64,000 nt of DNA, taken from assembly GCA_032119795.1 (NCBI GenBank), contig JAUMFO010000013.1:279224-343223 (forward strand). Direction: 5' to 3'. The DNA is from JAGIBJ01 sp032119795. Its GTDB lineage: Bacteria; Actinomycetota; Thermoleophilia; Solirubrobacterales; Solirubrobacteraceae. Of the stretch, positions 43,637 through 52,684 are shown in pieces (within the stretch, counting starts at the first letter, position 1; each line of letters opens with the position of its first letter). The notes beneath the pieces are model-generated. The model saw nothing but the letters and a program-made list of their open reading frames with translations. It had not been told where the DNA came from and did no database searches. Both the position numbers and the translations under genes were made by a program.

Positions 43637-44604
43637 CTCAGGCCGACGCCCTCGACGAGACGAGCAACGGAGGGGGCACCCCGAAGGTGGTGCTGCTCTC
43701 CGGCGGCACCGGCGGCGCCAAGCTCGCCCGCGGCTTCCTCGACGTAGTCGGCGCCAGCTTGACGGTGGTCGCCAACGTCGCCGACGACATCGAGATCTAC
43801 GGCTCGCATGTGAGCCCCGACCCCGACCTCGTCTCCTACTGGCTCGCGCACCGCGTCGACCCGCGCGGCTGGGGCATCGAGGGCGACTCGTTCACGGTGA
43901 TGAACGAGCTGAAGGCGCTCGGCGAGGACATCTGGTTCAACTTGGGCGACCGCGACCTCGCCGTCTGCGTGCAGCGGGCGAAGTGGTTTGCCGAGGGTGT
44001 GCGCCCGACCGAGGCGCTGGCTCGACTGACGACGTCGCTGGGGATCCCGGCGCGCGTGATTCCGCCGACCGACGATCAGCTGCGCACGTTCGTCACCGCC
44101 GGTGGCAAGCGGATGGGCGTGCAGGACTTCCTGATCCGCGGCGGCGGCATTGGCCCGATCGAGGATGTGAAGGTCGAGGGGCTTGAGGAGTCCACTCCGA
44201 CGCCGGAACTCTTGGACGCCATCCAGACGGCCGACGTGATCGTGATCGGCCCGTCCAACCCGGCGCTGTCGATCACGCCGATCCTCGGACTGCCGGGCGT
44301 CCGCGATGCGATCAAGGCCGCTGCTGCACCGGTCATCGTCGTCTCCCCGCTCGTCCAGGGCGCCGTGCTCAAGGGGCCGACCGACGCGTTCCTCGACCAC
44401 CTCGACGTGACGCATGACGCCAGCGGTATCGCCAGCCTCTACGCCGATCTGCTCGGCGGGGTCGTCAGCGACGACGCCCCCACCGAGCCGCTGCCGGCGG
44501 GCGCCAAACACCGGCAGGTCGACGTGCTGCTCGACACGCCGGAGCGCCGCCGCGAGGTCGCCCAGGACGTGCTCGCGCTCGCTGACGAGCTGCGCGCGGG
44601 ATGA
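43633..44604 (+). CDS. cofD: 2-phospho-L-lactate transferase (F420 biosynthesis)
   Basis: The 323-residue enzyme has the CofD/FbiA start VVLLSGGTGGAKLARGFLDV, the NVADDIEIYGSHVSPDPDLV signature and the FoxA-binding WFNLGDRDLAV region. It transfers the phospholactyl (or phosphoenolpyruvyl) moiety to Fo, giving F420-0 or dehydro-F420-0. It is coupled to npdG upstream and cofC downstream by 4-base overlaps. Confidence 0.95.
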   Translation: MTQADALDETSNGGGTPKVVLLSGGTGGAKLARGFLDVVGASLTVVANVADDIEIYGSHVSPDPDLVSYWLAHRVDPRGWGIEGDSFTVMNELKALGEDIWFNLGDRDLAVCVQRAKWFAEGVRPTEALARLTTSLGIPARVIPPTDDQLRTFVTAGGKRMGVQDFLIRGGGIGPIEDVKVEGLEESTPTPELLDAIQTADVIVIGPSNPALSITPILGLPGVRDAIKAAAAPVIVVSPLVQGAVLKGPTDAFLDHLDVTHDASGIASLYADLLGGVVSDDAPTEPLPAGAKHRQVDVLLDTPERRREVAQDVLALADELRAG

Positions 44605-45281
44605 CGTTGGCGGCTGACCCAGGGACCCGGCCGCTGCGGCCGGTCCTGGCGATCGTGCCCGTCAAGACGCTCGACGCGGCCAAGACACGCCTCACGGGCG
44701 CACTGAACGTCGCCGACCGCCACCGGCTCGTGCTGGCGATGCTCGCCGACGTACTGATGAATCTGCGCCGCTGCGCCGCCGTCGGGCGTGTGGTGGTCGT
44801 CACCGACGATCGCGACGCTCGCCACCGGGCGGTCGCCGAGGGCGCCGAAGTCGTCGCCGACGACGCCGCTGGTTCCCACAGCGCGGCGGCGCTGCGCGGC
44901 ATCGCGGCCGCCGCGCACCCACACGACCGGGTGCTGCTGGCGCCTGGCGATTGCCCCCTCGTGACCGTTGAGGATCTCGACGCGCTGCTCACGACCCCGC
45001 AGCCGTCGGTCGTGGTGGTGCCGGATCGTCACGGCACGGGAACCAACGCGTTGCTGCTGGATCCCCCGGATGCGATCGAGCCGTCGTTTGGCGAGGGCAG
45101 CCTCGCGCGCCACCTGCAGATCGCGTCGGCGCTCGGCGTCTCCGCGCAGTCGCGGGTGGTCCCGTCGCTTGCGCTCGACATCGACACGCCCGATGACCTC
45201 GCGACGCTCCGCGCACGGTTCGCGTCGCTGCGCGGCGGGGCTCCTGCGACCCGCGGCGTCGTCGCGGGCCTCAGCAGCTGA
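44601..45281 (+). CDS. cofC: 2-phospho-L-lactate/phosphoenolpyruvate guanylyltransferase
   Basis: The 226-residue protein shows the CofC/FbiD nucleotidyltransferase pattern: LAIVPVKTLDAAKTRLTGAL near the N-terminus, VVVTDDRDA, LLAPGDCPLV and DRHGTGTNALLLDPPDAIEP. It activates phospholactate or PEP with GTP for CofD. The start ATG overlaps the cofD stop. The window contains separate cofC, cofD and cofE plus fused fbiC. Confidence 0.93.
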   Translation: MTLAADPGTRPLRPVLAIVPVKTLDAAKTRLTGALNVADRHRLVLAMLADVLMNLRRCAAVGRVVVVTDDRDARHRAVAEGAEVVADDAAGSHSAAALRGIAAAAHPHDRVLLAPGDCPLVTVEDLDALLTTPQPSVVVVPDRHGTGTNALLLDPPDAIEPSFGEGSLARHLQIASALGVSAQSRVVPSLALDIDTPDDLATLRARFASLRGGAPATRGVVAGLSS

Positions 45282-45298
45282 GCTGAGGTGGCACAGTC

Positions 45299-46066
45299 GT
45301 GATTGGCGGCGCCGTCCGGATCGCGACCGTCCCAGGTCTCCCCGAGATCGCGGCCGGCGACCACCTCGCGGCGCTGATCGCGAGACAGGCCGAGGGGATG
45401 CTCGAGACCGGGTCGATCGTCTGCATCGCCCAGAAGCTGATCTCGAAGGCGGAAGGGCGGGTTCGCCGACTCGCCGACGTGGAGCCGTCTGCACGAGCAT
45501 TGGCCTTCGCGGGCGATGGCGCGGGGCGGGGCGATGCCCGACTCGTCCAGGTGATTCTCGATGAGACCGCAGACGTCGTCCGCCGCGATCGTGGCGTTCT
45601 GATCTGTCGGACCCACCACGGGTTCGTCTGCGCGAATGCGGGCGTCGACCAGAGCAACGCCGCTGAGCCCGATTCAGCCATCTTGCTGCCCAAGGACCCT
45701 GATCGCTCGGCGCGGACGCTCAAAGCAGACCTCGAGCGCCTGAGCGGGCTAAGGTCGCTCGGCGTCCTGGTCTCGGACTCGTTTGGCCGCGCTTGGCGGC
45801 TCGGCCAGGTCGACGCGGCGATCGGCCTGGCGGGCGTCACCGCACTGACCGAGCACGGCGGCCACGTCGACCGTGCAGGACGGCCGCTCGTCGCAACGCT
45901 TCCCGCGCTGGCCGACGAGCTCGCGGCCGCCGCAGGCCTGGCGCGCACCAAGGCCGGCGGCGACGGCGTCGTGATCATCGGCGGCCTCGGCCAGCACGTC
46001 ACCAGCGACGACGGCCCCGGCGCAGCAGCGCTGTTGCGACCGGTCAACGAGGACCTCTTCCGCTAG
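45299..46066 (+). CDS. cofE: Coenzyme F420-0:L-glutamate ligase
   Basis: The 255-residue protein is a stand-alone CofE (FbiB N-terminal domain type): QKLISKAEGRVRRLADVEPS, the HHGFVCANAGVDQSN block and LVSDSFGRAWRLGQVDAAIG are conserved metal- and GTP-binding parts. It adds glutamates to F420-0. The nitroreductase-like domain fused in mycobacterial FbiB is absent. GTG start, 17 nt after cofC. Confidence 0.92.
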   Translation: MIGGAVRIATVPGLPEIAAGDHLAALIARQAEGMLETGSIVCIAQKLISKAEGRVRRLADVEPSARALAFAGDGAGRGDARLVQVILDETADVVRRDRGVLICRTHHGFVCANAGVDQSNAAEPDSAILLPKDPDRSARTLKADLERLSGLRSLGVLVSDSFGRAWRLGQVDAAIGLAGVTALTEHGGHVDRAGRPLVATLPALADELAAAAGLARTKAGGDGVVIIGGLGQHVTSDDGPGAAALLRPVNEDLFR

Positions 46067-46109
46067 GTGGCGGCCCCTGCCGGAGGCCGTTCTGGCCAAC
46101 CATTCAACA

Positions 46110-46294
46110 ATGGGAACTCCTTCCGACAACGATGAGACTGCGCCGCCCCCGGTCAGCCCTGTCGGCAAAGTGAGCGCACTCGGAGTGCTCAAAGCCAGAT
46201 CTGGATCGCTAACGACTTCGCCGACGAACTCCCCGAGTTCTCTGAGCCGATCAAGCCCGACGTAGACGCCCCTCCCGCCGGGCTTGGCCACTAG
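46110..46294 (+). pseudogene. Remnant of a Phd/YefM-type antitoxin (frameshifted)
   Basis: The frame from 46110 gives ...SPVGKVSALGVLKA, then loses similarity. One base over, from 46196, the sequence reads QIWIANDFADELPEFSEP and ends at TAG 46292-46294. Joined, LGVLK-x-IWIANDFADELPEF is the typical C-terminus of VapB/Phd-type antitoxins. A single-base indel near 46195 is therefore inferred. No toxin gene follows. Confidence 0.45.
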
Positions 46295-47436
46295 CTGCGG
46301 TGGAGCCGACGGCGGACCTCCGCGCGTGAGGACCCCGCGAGCAACGGCGTAGCGACGTAGCTGACGTCGCGGAAGCGGAAGCCGAACTGCGGGAGGTCCG
46401 CCCAAGAGACCAGCCGCAGCTCGAAGCGCTCGCCGTCGGCTGCGAAGTCGACTTCGCAGTAGTCCAGGCCTGCACCGGGTTGCTCGAAGAAGGGTTCGAT
46501 CTCGTCCCGGCCGGGACCGAGCAGATCCGCACCGGTGAAGCTCAGCTGGAGTTCGAGTTCGTGTTGGCCCCGGCTGTTGGGACATATCGCCGTGAACGTC
46601 CAAGTGTCGTAGCTGCTTCGCTCTAGACCGACGGCGTAGGCGTCGTGGAGCAGCTCGCTGATGTCGAGCGGGCCACCGTCCGTCAACTCCCGGAGTGCGG
46701 AAGGAAATCGGTCGCGAGCCTGCGCGAGGTGCACGTCGTAGGCCGCCCAGCGGGCGTCTGTCGCCTCGGCGTCGCTATCGGCGTACCGCCACCGCATCAG
46801 CTGGGTCGGCGGCGCTGACGTGAAACCAGTCAACCGACGCCCGACCGAGACAACCTTCGAGAGCTTCCACCGGAGGCTATTCGCGTACCAGGACACTTCG
46901 TCCGTCACATGGCGCCAAAAGGGCCGAGCGTCCTGACGGCGACTGCCCTCGCCCACGTATTCCTCGAGCGACAGCTCGATGGATGACCACGCCAGGTCGG
47001 TGAAGCAGACGCTGCACCTCGCGCCATCGGCGGCTTCCAGTCGCAATTCAAATCCGCCGTCGCCGGCGTGGTCGAGCTCGTAGCCCACGATCTGCCGCGC
47101 AGGGTCGTCCAAGAACATCCGTGCGCTGCGCTCATCCAGGCCCAGGGTCTCCGTGGTGCTCTCGAACGCAGCCTGCAGCCGGCCGCACTTCGAGCCCTGG
47201 GCGACGGTGAACAGCTCGATCGTCCGCAGCAGGCCGTCCGTCAGGCCCAGCCGCGTGACCCAGGCGTCGTGCAGCAACGGCATCGGGCCCTCCACCGACG
47301 CAAACGCCTTGAGCCTGGGCGGCAGGTCCATCGATGGGACGTGCTCGAACCAGAACTCGCGCATGCGGCGCTGGCTCTCCTCGTAGGTCGGATGGTCGGT
47401 CTGCAACCACCGCAGGCGCGGCGCCTCCTGGGCCAT
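46291..47436 (-). CDS. Hypothetical protein, 381 aa
   Basis: No family is recognised. The product is acidic with many Trp/Tyr. It contains two weakly similar segments (PLLHDAWVTRLGLTDGLLRT near residue 55 and ISELLHDAYAVGLERSSYDT near 270), each followed by beta-rich sequence. It may therefore be an internally duplicated two-domain protein. It lies 5 nt after fbiC on the same strand and is likely co-transcribed with it. An F420 role is possible only by association. Confidence 0.6.
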   Translation of the reverse strand: MAQEAPRLRWLQTDHPTYEESQRRMREFWFEHVPSMDLPPRLKAFASVEGPMPLLHDAWVTRLGLTDGLLRTIELFTVAQGSKCGRLQAAFESTTETLGLDERSARMFLDDPARQIVGYELDHAGDGGFELRLEAADGARCSVCFTDLAWSSIELSLEEYVGEGSRRQDARPFWRHVTDEVSWYANSLRWKLSKVVSVGRRLTGFTSAPPTQLMRWRYADSDAEATDARWAAYDVHLAQARDRFPSALRELTDGGPLDISELLHDAYAVGLERSSYDTWTFTAICPNSRGQHELELQLSFTGADLLGPGRDEIEPFFEQPGAGLDYCEVDFAADGERFELRLVSWADLPQFGFRFRDVSYVATPLLAGSSRAEVRRRLHRS

Positions 47437-47441
47437 CGCGA

Positions 47442-49682
47442 TCAGGCGTGGGCGACCGGCAGCGGGTGCTCCGCCCGAATGCCGTAGAGCGTGGTGCGCT
47501 CGGCAGCCGGGCGGCCGGCAGCGTGCGCGGCAGCGACGAGCTGATCGGGTTCCAAGCGCACGCCGTGGTCGGCGCCAGCCAGGCGGCTGATGTTCTCCTC
47601 CATCAGCGTCCCGCCGAGATCGTTGACGCCCCAGCGCAGCGACTCGGTCGCCAAGTCAAGGCCGAGCTTCACCCAGGACGTCTGGAGATTCGGAATCGAC
47701 TTGCCGAGCCCGAGCCGGAAGATGGCGGTCAGCCGCAACGTCTCGTCGGCGTCGAGTTCGCGGACGCCCTTCGTGCGCCCCAGCAGCGTCTGGTGTGGGA
47801 TGAACCGCAGCGGCACGAACTCGGTGATGCCCGCGGGCCGCGTGGCGGCGCTGAGCTCCGCGATCCCGCGGACGACCTGCAGGTGCGTGGCGAGATGTCG
47901 CGGCTGCTCGACATGCCCGAACATCACCGTCGACGTCGTGGGAATCCCGACCTCGTGCGCGGCCTCGATGAGCTCAACCCAGCGGCCCGTGGGGAGCTTG
48001 TTTGGGCTGATCACGTCGCGGATCTCGTCGTCGAGGATCTCCGCGGCCGTCCCTGGGAATGAGCCAACTCCGGCCTCGCGCAGGCGCGCGAGCACCTCAG
48101 CGTCCGGCAGGCCACTCTGCTCGATCATCGCGCCGAGCTCCATCGGGCTGAACGCGTGAAGGTGGATCCCAGGGGCCGCGTCGCGCGCGACGCGGATCCA
48201 GTCCAGGTAGGTGTCGAGGGTCCAGTCCGGGTGAATTCCCGACTGGATGCACAGCTCCGTCGCGCCGTCGGCGAGCGCCTCGGCGATGCGCGCGCGGATC
48301 TCGGACTCATCCAAGGTGTAGGCCTCCGGAGAGCGCCGGGACTGCCCGAACCCGCAGAACGCGCAGCCGACCGTGCAGATGTTCGTCAGGTTGAGGTTGC
48401 GGTTGACGACGAACGTGACGGTGTCTCCGGCCAGCTCGGCGCGCAGCGCGTCGGCCGCCTGGCGAGCGTCTTCGACGACCTCCGCGCGGCGGTCCTCCAG
48501 CAAGGCCGTGAGCTCGCGGTGGGTGAGCGGATCGCCGGCGGCGGCGCGCTCGATCGTCGCGGCAAGGCCGTCCACACTGACCGCGGCCGCCGCCGTCTCC
48601 CCCACGCCGACGCGTTCCGCCCAGGGCAGGAAGCTCCAATATCGGGTGCGCACGAGGTCGAGCACCGGCTCGGCGATCCACTCGGGCGTGAGGTAGGACT
48701 CGTGCGCGCAGAGGCGCTCGGCCAGGGAGTACCCGTCGGGCTCCAGGCGCTCGCGCACCTGTTTGGGCGACGGGAATGGGTGCTCCGGCGAGATGTGGTC
48801 GCCGTTGCTGGAGAGGCCACCCAGATCGGTGGCGCCCGCGCGGACGAGCTCGGGCCAATGGTCGGAGAGGTTCGGCGGGACCTGGATCTGCGCGCCCGGG
48901 ACGAGCTCGCGGGTCGCCTGAATCAGATCGACGACGTCGGCGATCGTAACCTCGCTCGCCCAGTCCGGCGCCGCGTGGACGGGAGGGGTGCCAAGTCCGG
49001 TGCGCCAGTACTCCTCGGCCGCCGCCGTGGCGACGGCGCCCGTGTCTTCGCCGTAGTAGCGGCGGTGGGGCACGAAGTTCTGGAGGATGACCTCTTGGAG
49101 ATGCCCGAACTCGGCCTGCACGGCGCCGAGCGCCTCAAGCGAGGCGATGCGCTCGGCATGCGTCTCACCGATGCCGACGAGGATCCCGCTCGTAAACGGG
49201 ATCTTCAGCTCGCCCGCGGCACGGATCGTGGCCAGGCGCAGCGCCGGGTGCTTCGTCGGCGAGCCGGCGTGGACGGTCTCCATGAGGCGCTCGCTGATCG
49301 ACTCGAGCATCAGGCCCTGTGAGGCCGTCACTGCCCGCAGCTGCGCGAGTTCAGACGCCTGCAGGACCCCAAGATTGGTATGCGGCAGCATGCCGGCCTC
49401 GAGCCCGCGCTCGCACGCCCAGACGACGTAGTCCAGAAACGAGGCGTGCCCCCACTCCGCGAGCTGCTCGGTGACGCCGCGGACGCTCTCGGGCTCCTCG
49501 CCCGTGAGCACCAGCAGCTCCTTGATCCCGCGCCGCGCAGCGCCATCGATCAGGCGCTGCACCTCTTGGGGCGTGCGCAGGTGCGGTTTGCGCGTCGCGA
49601 AGGCGCAGTACTTGCAGACGCACTGGCAGGACCGCGAGAGCGACAGCGTGACGTTGCGCGAGTACGTGATGCGCCGAGCCAT
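47442..49682 (-). CDS. fbiC: FO synthase, fused CofG/CofH
   Basis: The 746-residue protein carries two radical-SAM domains. The CofG part at the N-terminus has CX3CX2C as CQCVCKYC (cluster cysteines about residues 19, 23, 26). The CofH part has CTVGCAFC near residue 435 (NICTVGCAFCGFGQS). It makes Fo, the deazaflavin chromophore of F420, from tyrosine and the ribitylaminouracil precursor. Fused FbiC is typical of actinobacteria. TAGACT lies 9 nt before the ATG on the minus strand. Confidence 0.96.
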   Translation of the reverse strand: MARRITYSRNVTLSLSRSCQCVCKYCAFATRKPHLRTPQEVQRLIDGAARRGIKELLVLTGEEPESVRGVTEQLAEWGHASFLDYVVWACERGLEAGMLPHTNLGVLQASELAQLRAVTASQGLMLESISERLMETVHAGSPTKHPALRLATIRAAGELKIPFTSGILVGIGETHAERIASLEALGAVQAEFGHLQEVILQNFVPHRRYYGEDTGAVATAAAEEYWRTGLGTPPVHAAPDWASEVTIADVVDLIQATRELVPGAQIQVPPNLSDHWPELVRAGATDLGGLSSNGDHISPEHPFPSPKQVRERLEPDGYSLAERLCAHESYLTPEWIAEPVLDLVRTRYWSFLPWAERVGVGETAAAAVSVDGLAATIERAAAGDPLTHRELTALLEDRRAEVVEDARQAADALRAELAGDTVTFVVNRNLNLTNICTVGCAFCGFGQSRRSPEAYTLDESEIRARIAEALADGATELCIQSGIHPDWTLDTYLDWIRVARDAAPGIHLHAFSPMELGAMIEQSGLPDAEVLARLREAGVGSFPGTAAEILDDEIRDVISPNKLPTGRWVELIEAAHEVGIPTTSTVMFGHVEQPRHLATHLQVVRGIAELSAATRPAGITEFVPLRFIPHQTLLGRTKGVRELDADETLRLTAIFRLGLGKSIPNLQTSWVKLGLDLATESLRWGVNDLGGTLMEENISRLAGADHGVRLEPDQLVAAAHAAGRPAAERTTLYGIRAEHPLPVAHA

Positions 49683-49726
49683 CTGTGCGGGAGTCTAGGT
49701 GGTCTGCGGGCGACCTCAGGAACAAG

Positions 49727-49763
49727 TCGGGCCTCGAAGCGCTGAGTGCGCTTCGAGGCCCGA
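49727..49763 (-). terminator. 16-bp perfect hairpin downstream of the aquaporin gene
   Basis: TCGGGCCTCGAAGCGC (49727-49742) pairs exactly with GCGCTTCGAGGCCCGA (49748-49763), loop TGAGT. On the minus strand it is followed by CTTGTTCC. It separates the aquaporin transcript from fbiC. Confidence 0.75.
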
Positions 49764-49907
49764 GTTCACGTGGTGCGTGGGTCTAGTTGGTGTCCTGAGG
49801 CGGCTATCGCGCCGCAGATTTCGTTCGGGTGGAGCCGGTTTAGGCCTCTGGGCCGGGCCGGTTCCACGCGGACGAAAGATGCAAGCGAGAGCCCCTCAGG
49901 GCGCCAA

Positions 49908-50708
49908 CTAGCTTTCGTCGGAGTAGGTCTCGACCGGAGCGGTCTCGCGGGCGACCTTCTCGTCGCCGAGGAGCACGTTGTAGAGGAAGGCAACCACGAG
50001 AGCGGCGGCGATCGGAGCCACGAGGTAGACCAGGATGAACGGGACGGTGCCGCCGAAGTTGTTGCTGATCAGGGCCGGGCCGAAGGCGCGGGCCGGGTTG
50101 AGGGCACCACCGGTGAACGGGGCGGCGATCAGGTTGGCAACGCCGAGGGCCGTACCGATGATGATCGGAGCGGAGCGACGGTCGCCGCCGGGAGCGATGG
50201 CCGTAGCGACGACGGCGCCGACGAGAATGAACACGCCGATGAACTCGAAGATGAAGCCGCCCCACATGCCGTCCTTACCGGTGACGAGTTCCTTCGTCAG
50301 GCTGGCGGAACCGAGGTTGGCGATGGTCTCAATGTCGGTGCTGAACGCGAGGGCGAGCAGGCCGGCAGCGGCGATGGCGCCGAGGAGCTGCACGAAGATG
50401 TAGCCGATGGCGTTGGCCGGGCTGATCTTCTTGAGCACGAGGACGGCCACGGTGACGGCCGGGTTGAAGTGGCCGCCGGAGAAGCGGCCGAAGGTGGCGA
50501 TGAGGGCCGTCAGCGCGAAGGCGTGAACGAGACCGATCGTCACGAAGTCGGTGAAGCCGAGGCCGGCCTGGCTGTTGGCCGATGCGGCGGAGCCGATGGC
50601 GAACACCAGGAGCAGCGTGCCGACGAACTCAGCGACGTACGCGTTGGCGCCGCGAGTCTCCACGGACGCCTCCTTGGACTGGGAGGGGATGCGAGCAGAA
50701 GAAGCCAT
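49908..50708 (-). CDS. Aquaporin / MIP family channel
   Basis: The 266-residue protein has six membrane segments and both pore motifs, HFNPAVT (about residue 82) and LNPARAF (about 204). In the second half the selectivity filter region reads GGALNPARAFGPALI. It could pass water, glycerol or small neutral solutes. A polar, Glu-rich C-terminal tail follows. TAGGAT lies 9 nt before the ATG on the minus strand. Confidence 0.93.
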   Translation of the reverse strand: MASSARIPSQSKEASVETRGANAYVAEFVGTLLLVFAIGSAASANSQAGLGFTDFVTIGLVHAFALTALIATFGRFSGGHFNPAVTVAVLVLKKISPANAIGYIFVQLLGAIAAAGLLALAFSTDIETIANLGSASLTKELVTGKDGMWGGFIFEFIGVFILVGAVVATAIAPGGDRRSAPIIIGTALGVANLIAAPFTGGALNPARAFGPALISNNFGGTVPFILVYLVAPIAAALVVAFLYNVLLGDEKVARETAPVETYSDES

Positions 50709-50822
50709 AGCGTGGCGATCCTAAACAGGTAGCCAGTCAGATGACGCCAGCGTGCCATCGCACACACCCCCAGTGTGGTGTTGGGCACCCCAGATGGGAC
50801 CCTGGCGCGTGCGCGCCTCTGC

Positions 50823-51185
50823 TTACTGCGCGCGAATGCGGCGGAACTCGTCGACCACGGACCGCGGACGGCCCCAAGTCGGTGTGACCTCGATGCGGCC
50901 GGTGCGCACGTCGGTCACGCTCAGTACGCCGTCGATGGCTACGTCGTCGAGCAGGCGTAGCGCCGCGTGCACCGCCGGGACGGCTGCGGCATGGCCGAAG
51001 CGGTGGGCGACGAGCAGCTTCCAGTGCTGGTCATGCTTGGAGTACGGCTGGGCGTTGCACGTCACCAAGAGGGTGGCGGCTTCGATGTAGCGCGCCTCGT
51101 CGGCGAGGCGGAAGTCGAGTTCGAGGTCCGTCCAGTCGTCCGGGAGGGAGTCCACGATCGACTGAAAGGTGTCCGCAAGCGCCAT
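50823..51185 (-). CDS. Hypothetical protein, 120 aa
   Basis: No family is recognised. It is a compact soluble alpha/beta protein (LELDFRLADEARYIEAATLL; HWKLLVAHRFGHAAAVPAVH; GRIEVTPTWGRPRSVVDEFR). TACGCT lies 6 nt before the ATG on the minus strand, so it has its own leaderless promoter facing away from the OYE-family gene. Confidence 0.7.
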   Translation of the reverse strand: MALADTFQSIVDSLPDDWTDLELDFRLADEARYIEAATLLVTCNAQPYSKHDQHWKLLVAHRFGHAAAVPAVHAALRLLDDVAIDGVLSVTDVRTGRIEVTPTWGRPRSVVDEFRRIRAQ

Positions 51186-51280
51186 GGCTTCAGCGTACCG
51201 GCTGGGCCAGCGCGCACCAGTTTTGCGATCGTGTGACGCGTGGCTGGTTACAGTCGTGAAACTTGCCTATGATGGCCGTC

Positions 51281-52534
51281 ATGACTCAGACGACCTCGTC
51301 GTGCAGCATCGATCAGCCGTTCACGCTGCCCAATGGCACGGTGCTGAAGAACCGCCTGGCCAAGGCGGCCCTGAGCGAGCAGCTCGGCAGCCTTTCGAAC
51401 GCGCCGACCAGCAAGCTCGACGGCCTCTACCGCCAGTGGAGCCTGGGTGGCTTCGGACTCACGCTCACCGGCAACGTGATGGTCGATCGGCGCGCGCTCG
51501 GGGAGCCGCGCAACGTGGTGGTCGAGGACGACCGTGACTTCGCGGCGCTGCAGTCTTGGGCGTCGGCGGCACGTGTCGGAGGCAACGCCGCCTGGGTTCA
51601 GATCAACCACCCGGGCCGCCAGTCGCCGCGATACCTGTCAGCCAAGCCGGTCGCGCCATCGCCCGTCGATCTCAAACTGTTTGGCCAGTTCGCGAGCCCG
51701 CGCGCACTCACGAGCGAGGAGATCTACGAGATCATCGAGCGCTTCGCGACGACCGCCGAGACGGTCGTGCGGGCGGGCTTTGACGGCGTACAGATCCACA
51801 GCGCCCACGGCTACCTCTCGAGCCAGTTCCTCTCGCCGATCACCAACCTGCGCAATGACGAGTGGGGCGGCGACCCCGAGCGCCGGATGCGCTTCCTGCT
51901 CGAGACGGTGCGCGCCGTGCGCAAGCGGATCGGGGCGCAGGCGGGCCTTGGCGTGAAGCTCAACTCCGCAGACTTCCAGCGCGGCGGGTTCACCGAAGAA
52001 GAGTCGATGAGCGTCGTCGAGGCCCTCTCCGCCGAGGGCCTCGACCTCCTAGAGATCTCCGGCGGCACCTACGAGCACGCGGCGCTCCTTGGCTCGACCT
52101 CCGGGCTGCGCGACAGCACCCGCCAGCGAGAGGCCTATTTCTTGGAGTACGCCGAGAAGGTCCGCGAGCGCGCGGGCATGCCGCTCATGCTCACGGGCGG
52201 CTTCCGCTCGGTGTCGGCCATGAATGCGGCGCTCGCGGGCGGAGCCGTCGACCTGATCGGCATCGGGCGGCCGGCCTGCATCGACGCGGCACTCCCCCAG
52301 CACCTGCTCGACGGAACGATCGACCGAGCCGCGACGGCCCCCAAGCCAAATCTGCGCCTGCGCGCGATCAACGACTACTCCGAACTCGGTTGGCACACCA
52401 CGCAGATGTGGCGGCTGGGCACCGGCAAGCCCGCGCGACCATCGCGCCCGCATGCGCTCACCGTTGCCGAGTACACGGGCGGCTCGCTCCTGGGTGGACT
52501 GCTTCGCGCGATCAAACGCCCGCCGCGCTACTAG
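51281..52534 (+). CDS. NADH:flavin oxidoreductase, Old Yellow Enzyme family
   Basis: The 417-residue protein is an FMN TIM barrel: PFTLPNGTVLKNRLAKAALS at the start, the substrate-binding and catalytic block GVQIHSAHGYLSSQFLSPIT then NDEWGG, and LDLLEISGGTYE. The C-terminal LTGGFRSVSAMNAAL binds FMN phosphate. It reduces activated alkenes or similar. No ribosome site is seen. TATGAT (51268-51273) lies 7 nt before the ATG at 51281, which I prefer over in-frame ATGs at 51269 and 51272. Confidence 0.9.
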   Translation: MTQTTSSCSIDQPFTLPNGTVLKNRLAKAALSEQLGSLSNAPTSKLDGLYRQWSLGGFGLTLTGNVMVDRRALGEPRNVVVEDDRDFAALQSWASAARVGGNAAWVQINHPGRQSPRYLSAKPVAPSPVDLKLFGQFASPRALTSEEIYEIIERFATTAETVVRAGFDGVQIHSAHGYLSSQFLSPITNLRNDEWGGDPERRMRFLLETVRAVRKRIGAQAGLGVKLNSADFQRGGFTEEESMSVVEALSAEGLDLLEISGGTYEHAALLGSTSGLRDSTRQREAYFLEYAEKVRERAGMPLMLTGGFRSVSAMNAALAGGAVDLIGIGRPACIDAALPQHLLDGTIDRAATAPKPNLRLRAINDYSELGWHTTQMWRLGTGKPARPSRPHALTVAEYTGGSLLGGLLRAIKRPPRY

Positions 52535-52684
52535 CGCTGGCTGCAGCCGGCCCGCCGTTTTCGCCCTGGACCCAGCCGAACGCGGCCTGGATCCAGGCGA
52601 ACCCGGCGCCCGCCGACTGGCCGCAAATGGCCGAACGGCCGCCCCGAGCGCAGCGCTGCGCCCGAGGCGACTAGCCTCCCTGCC

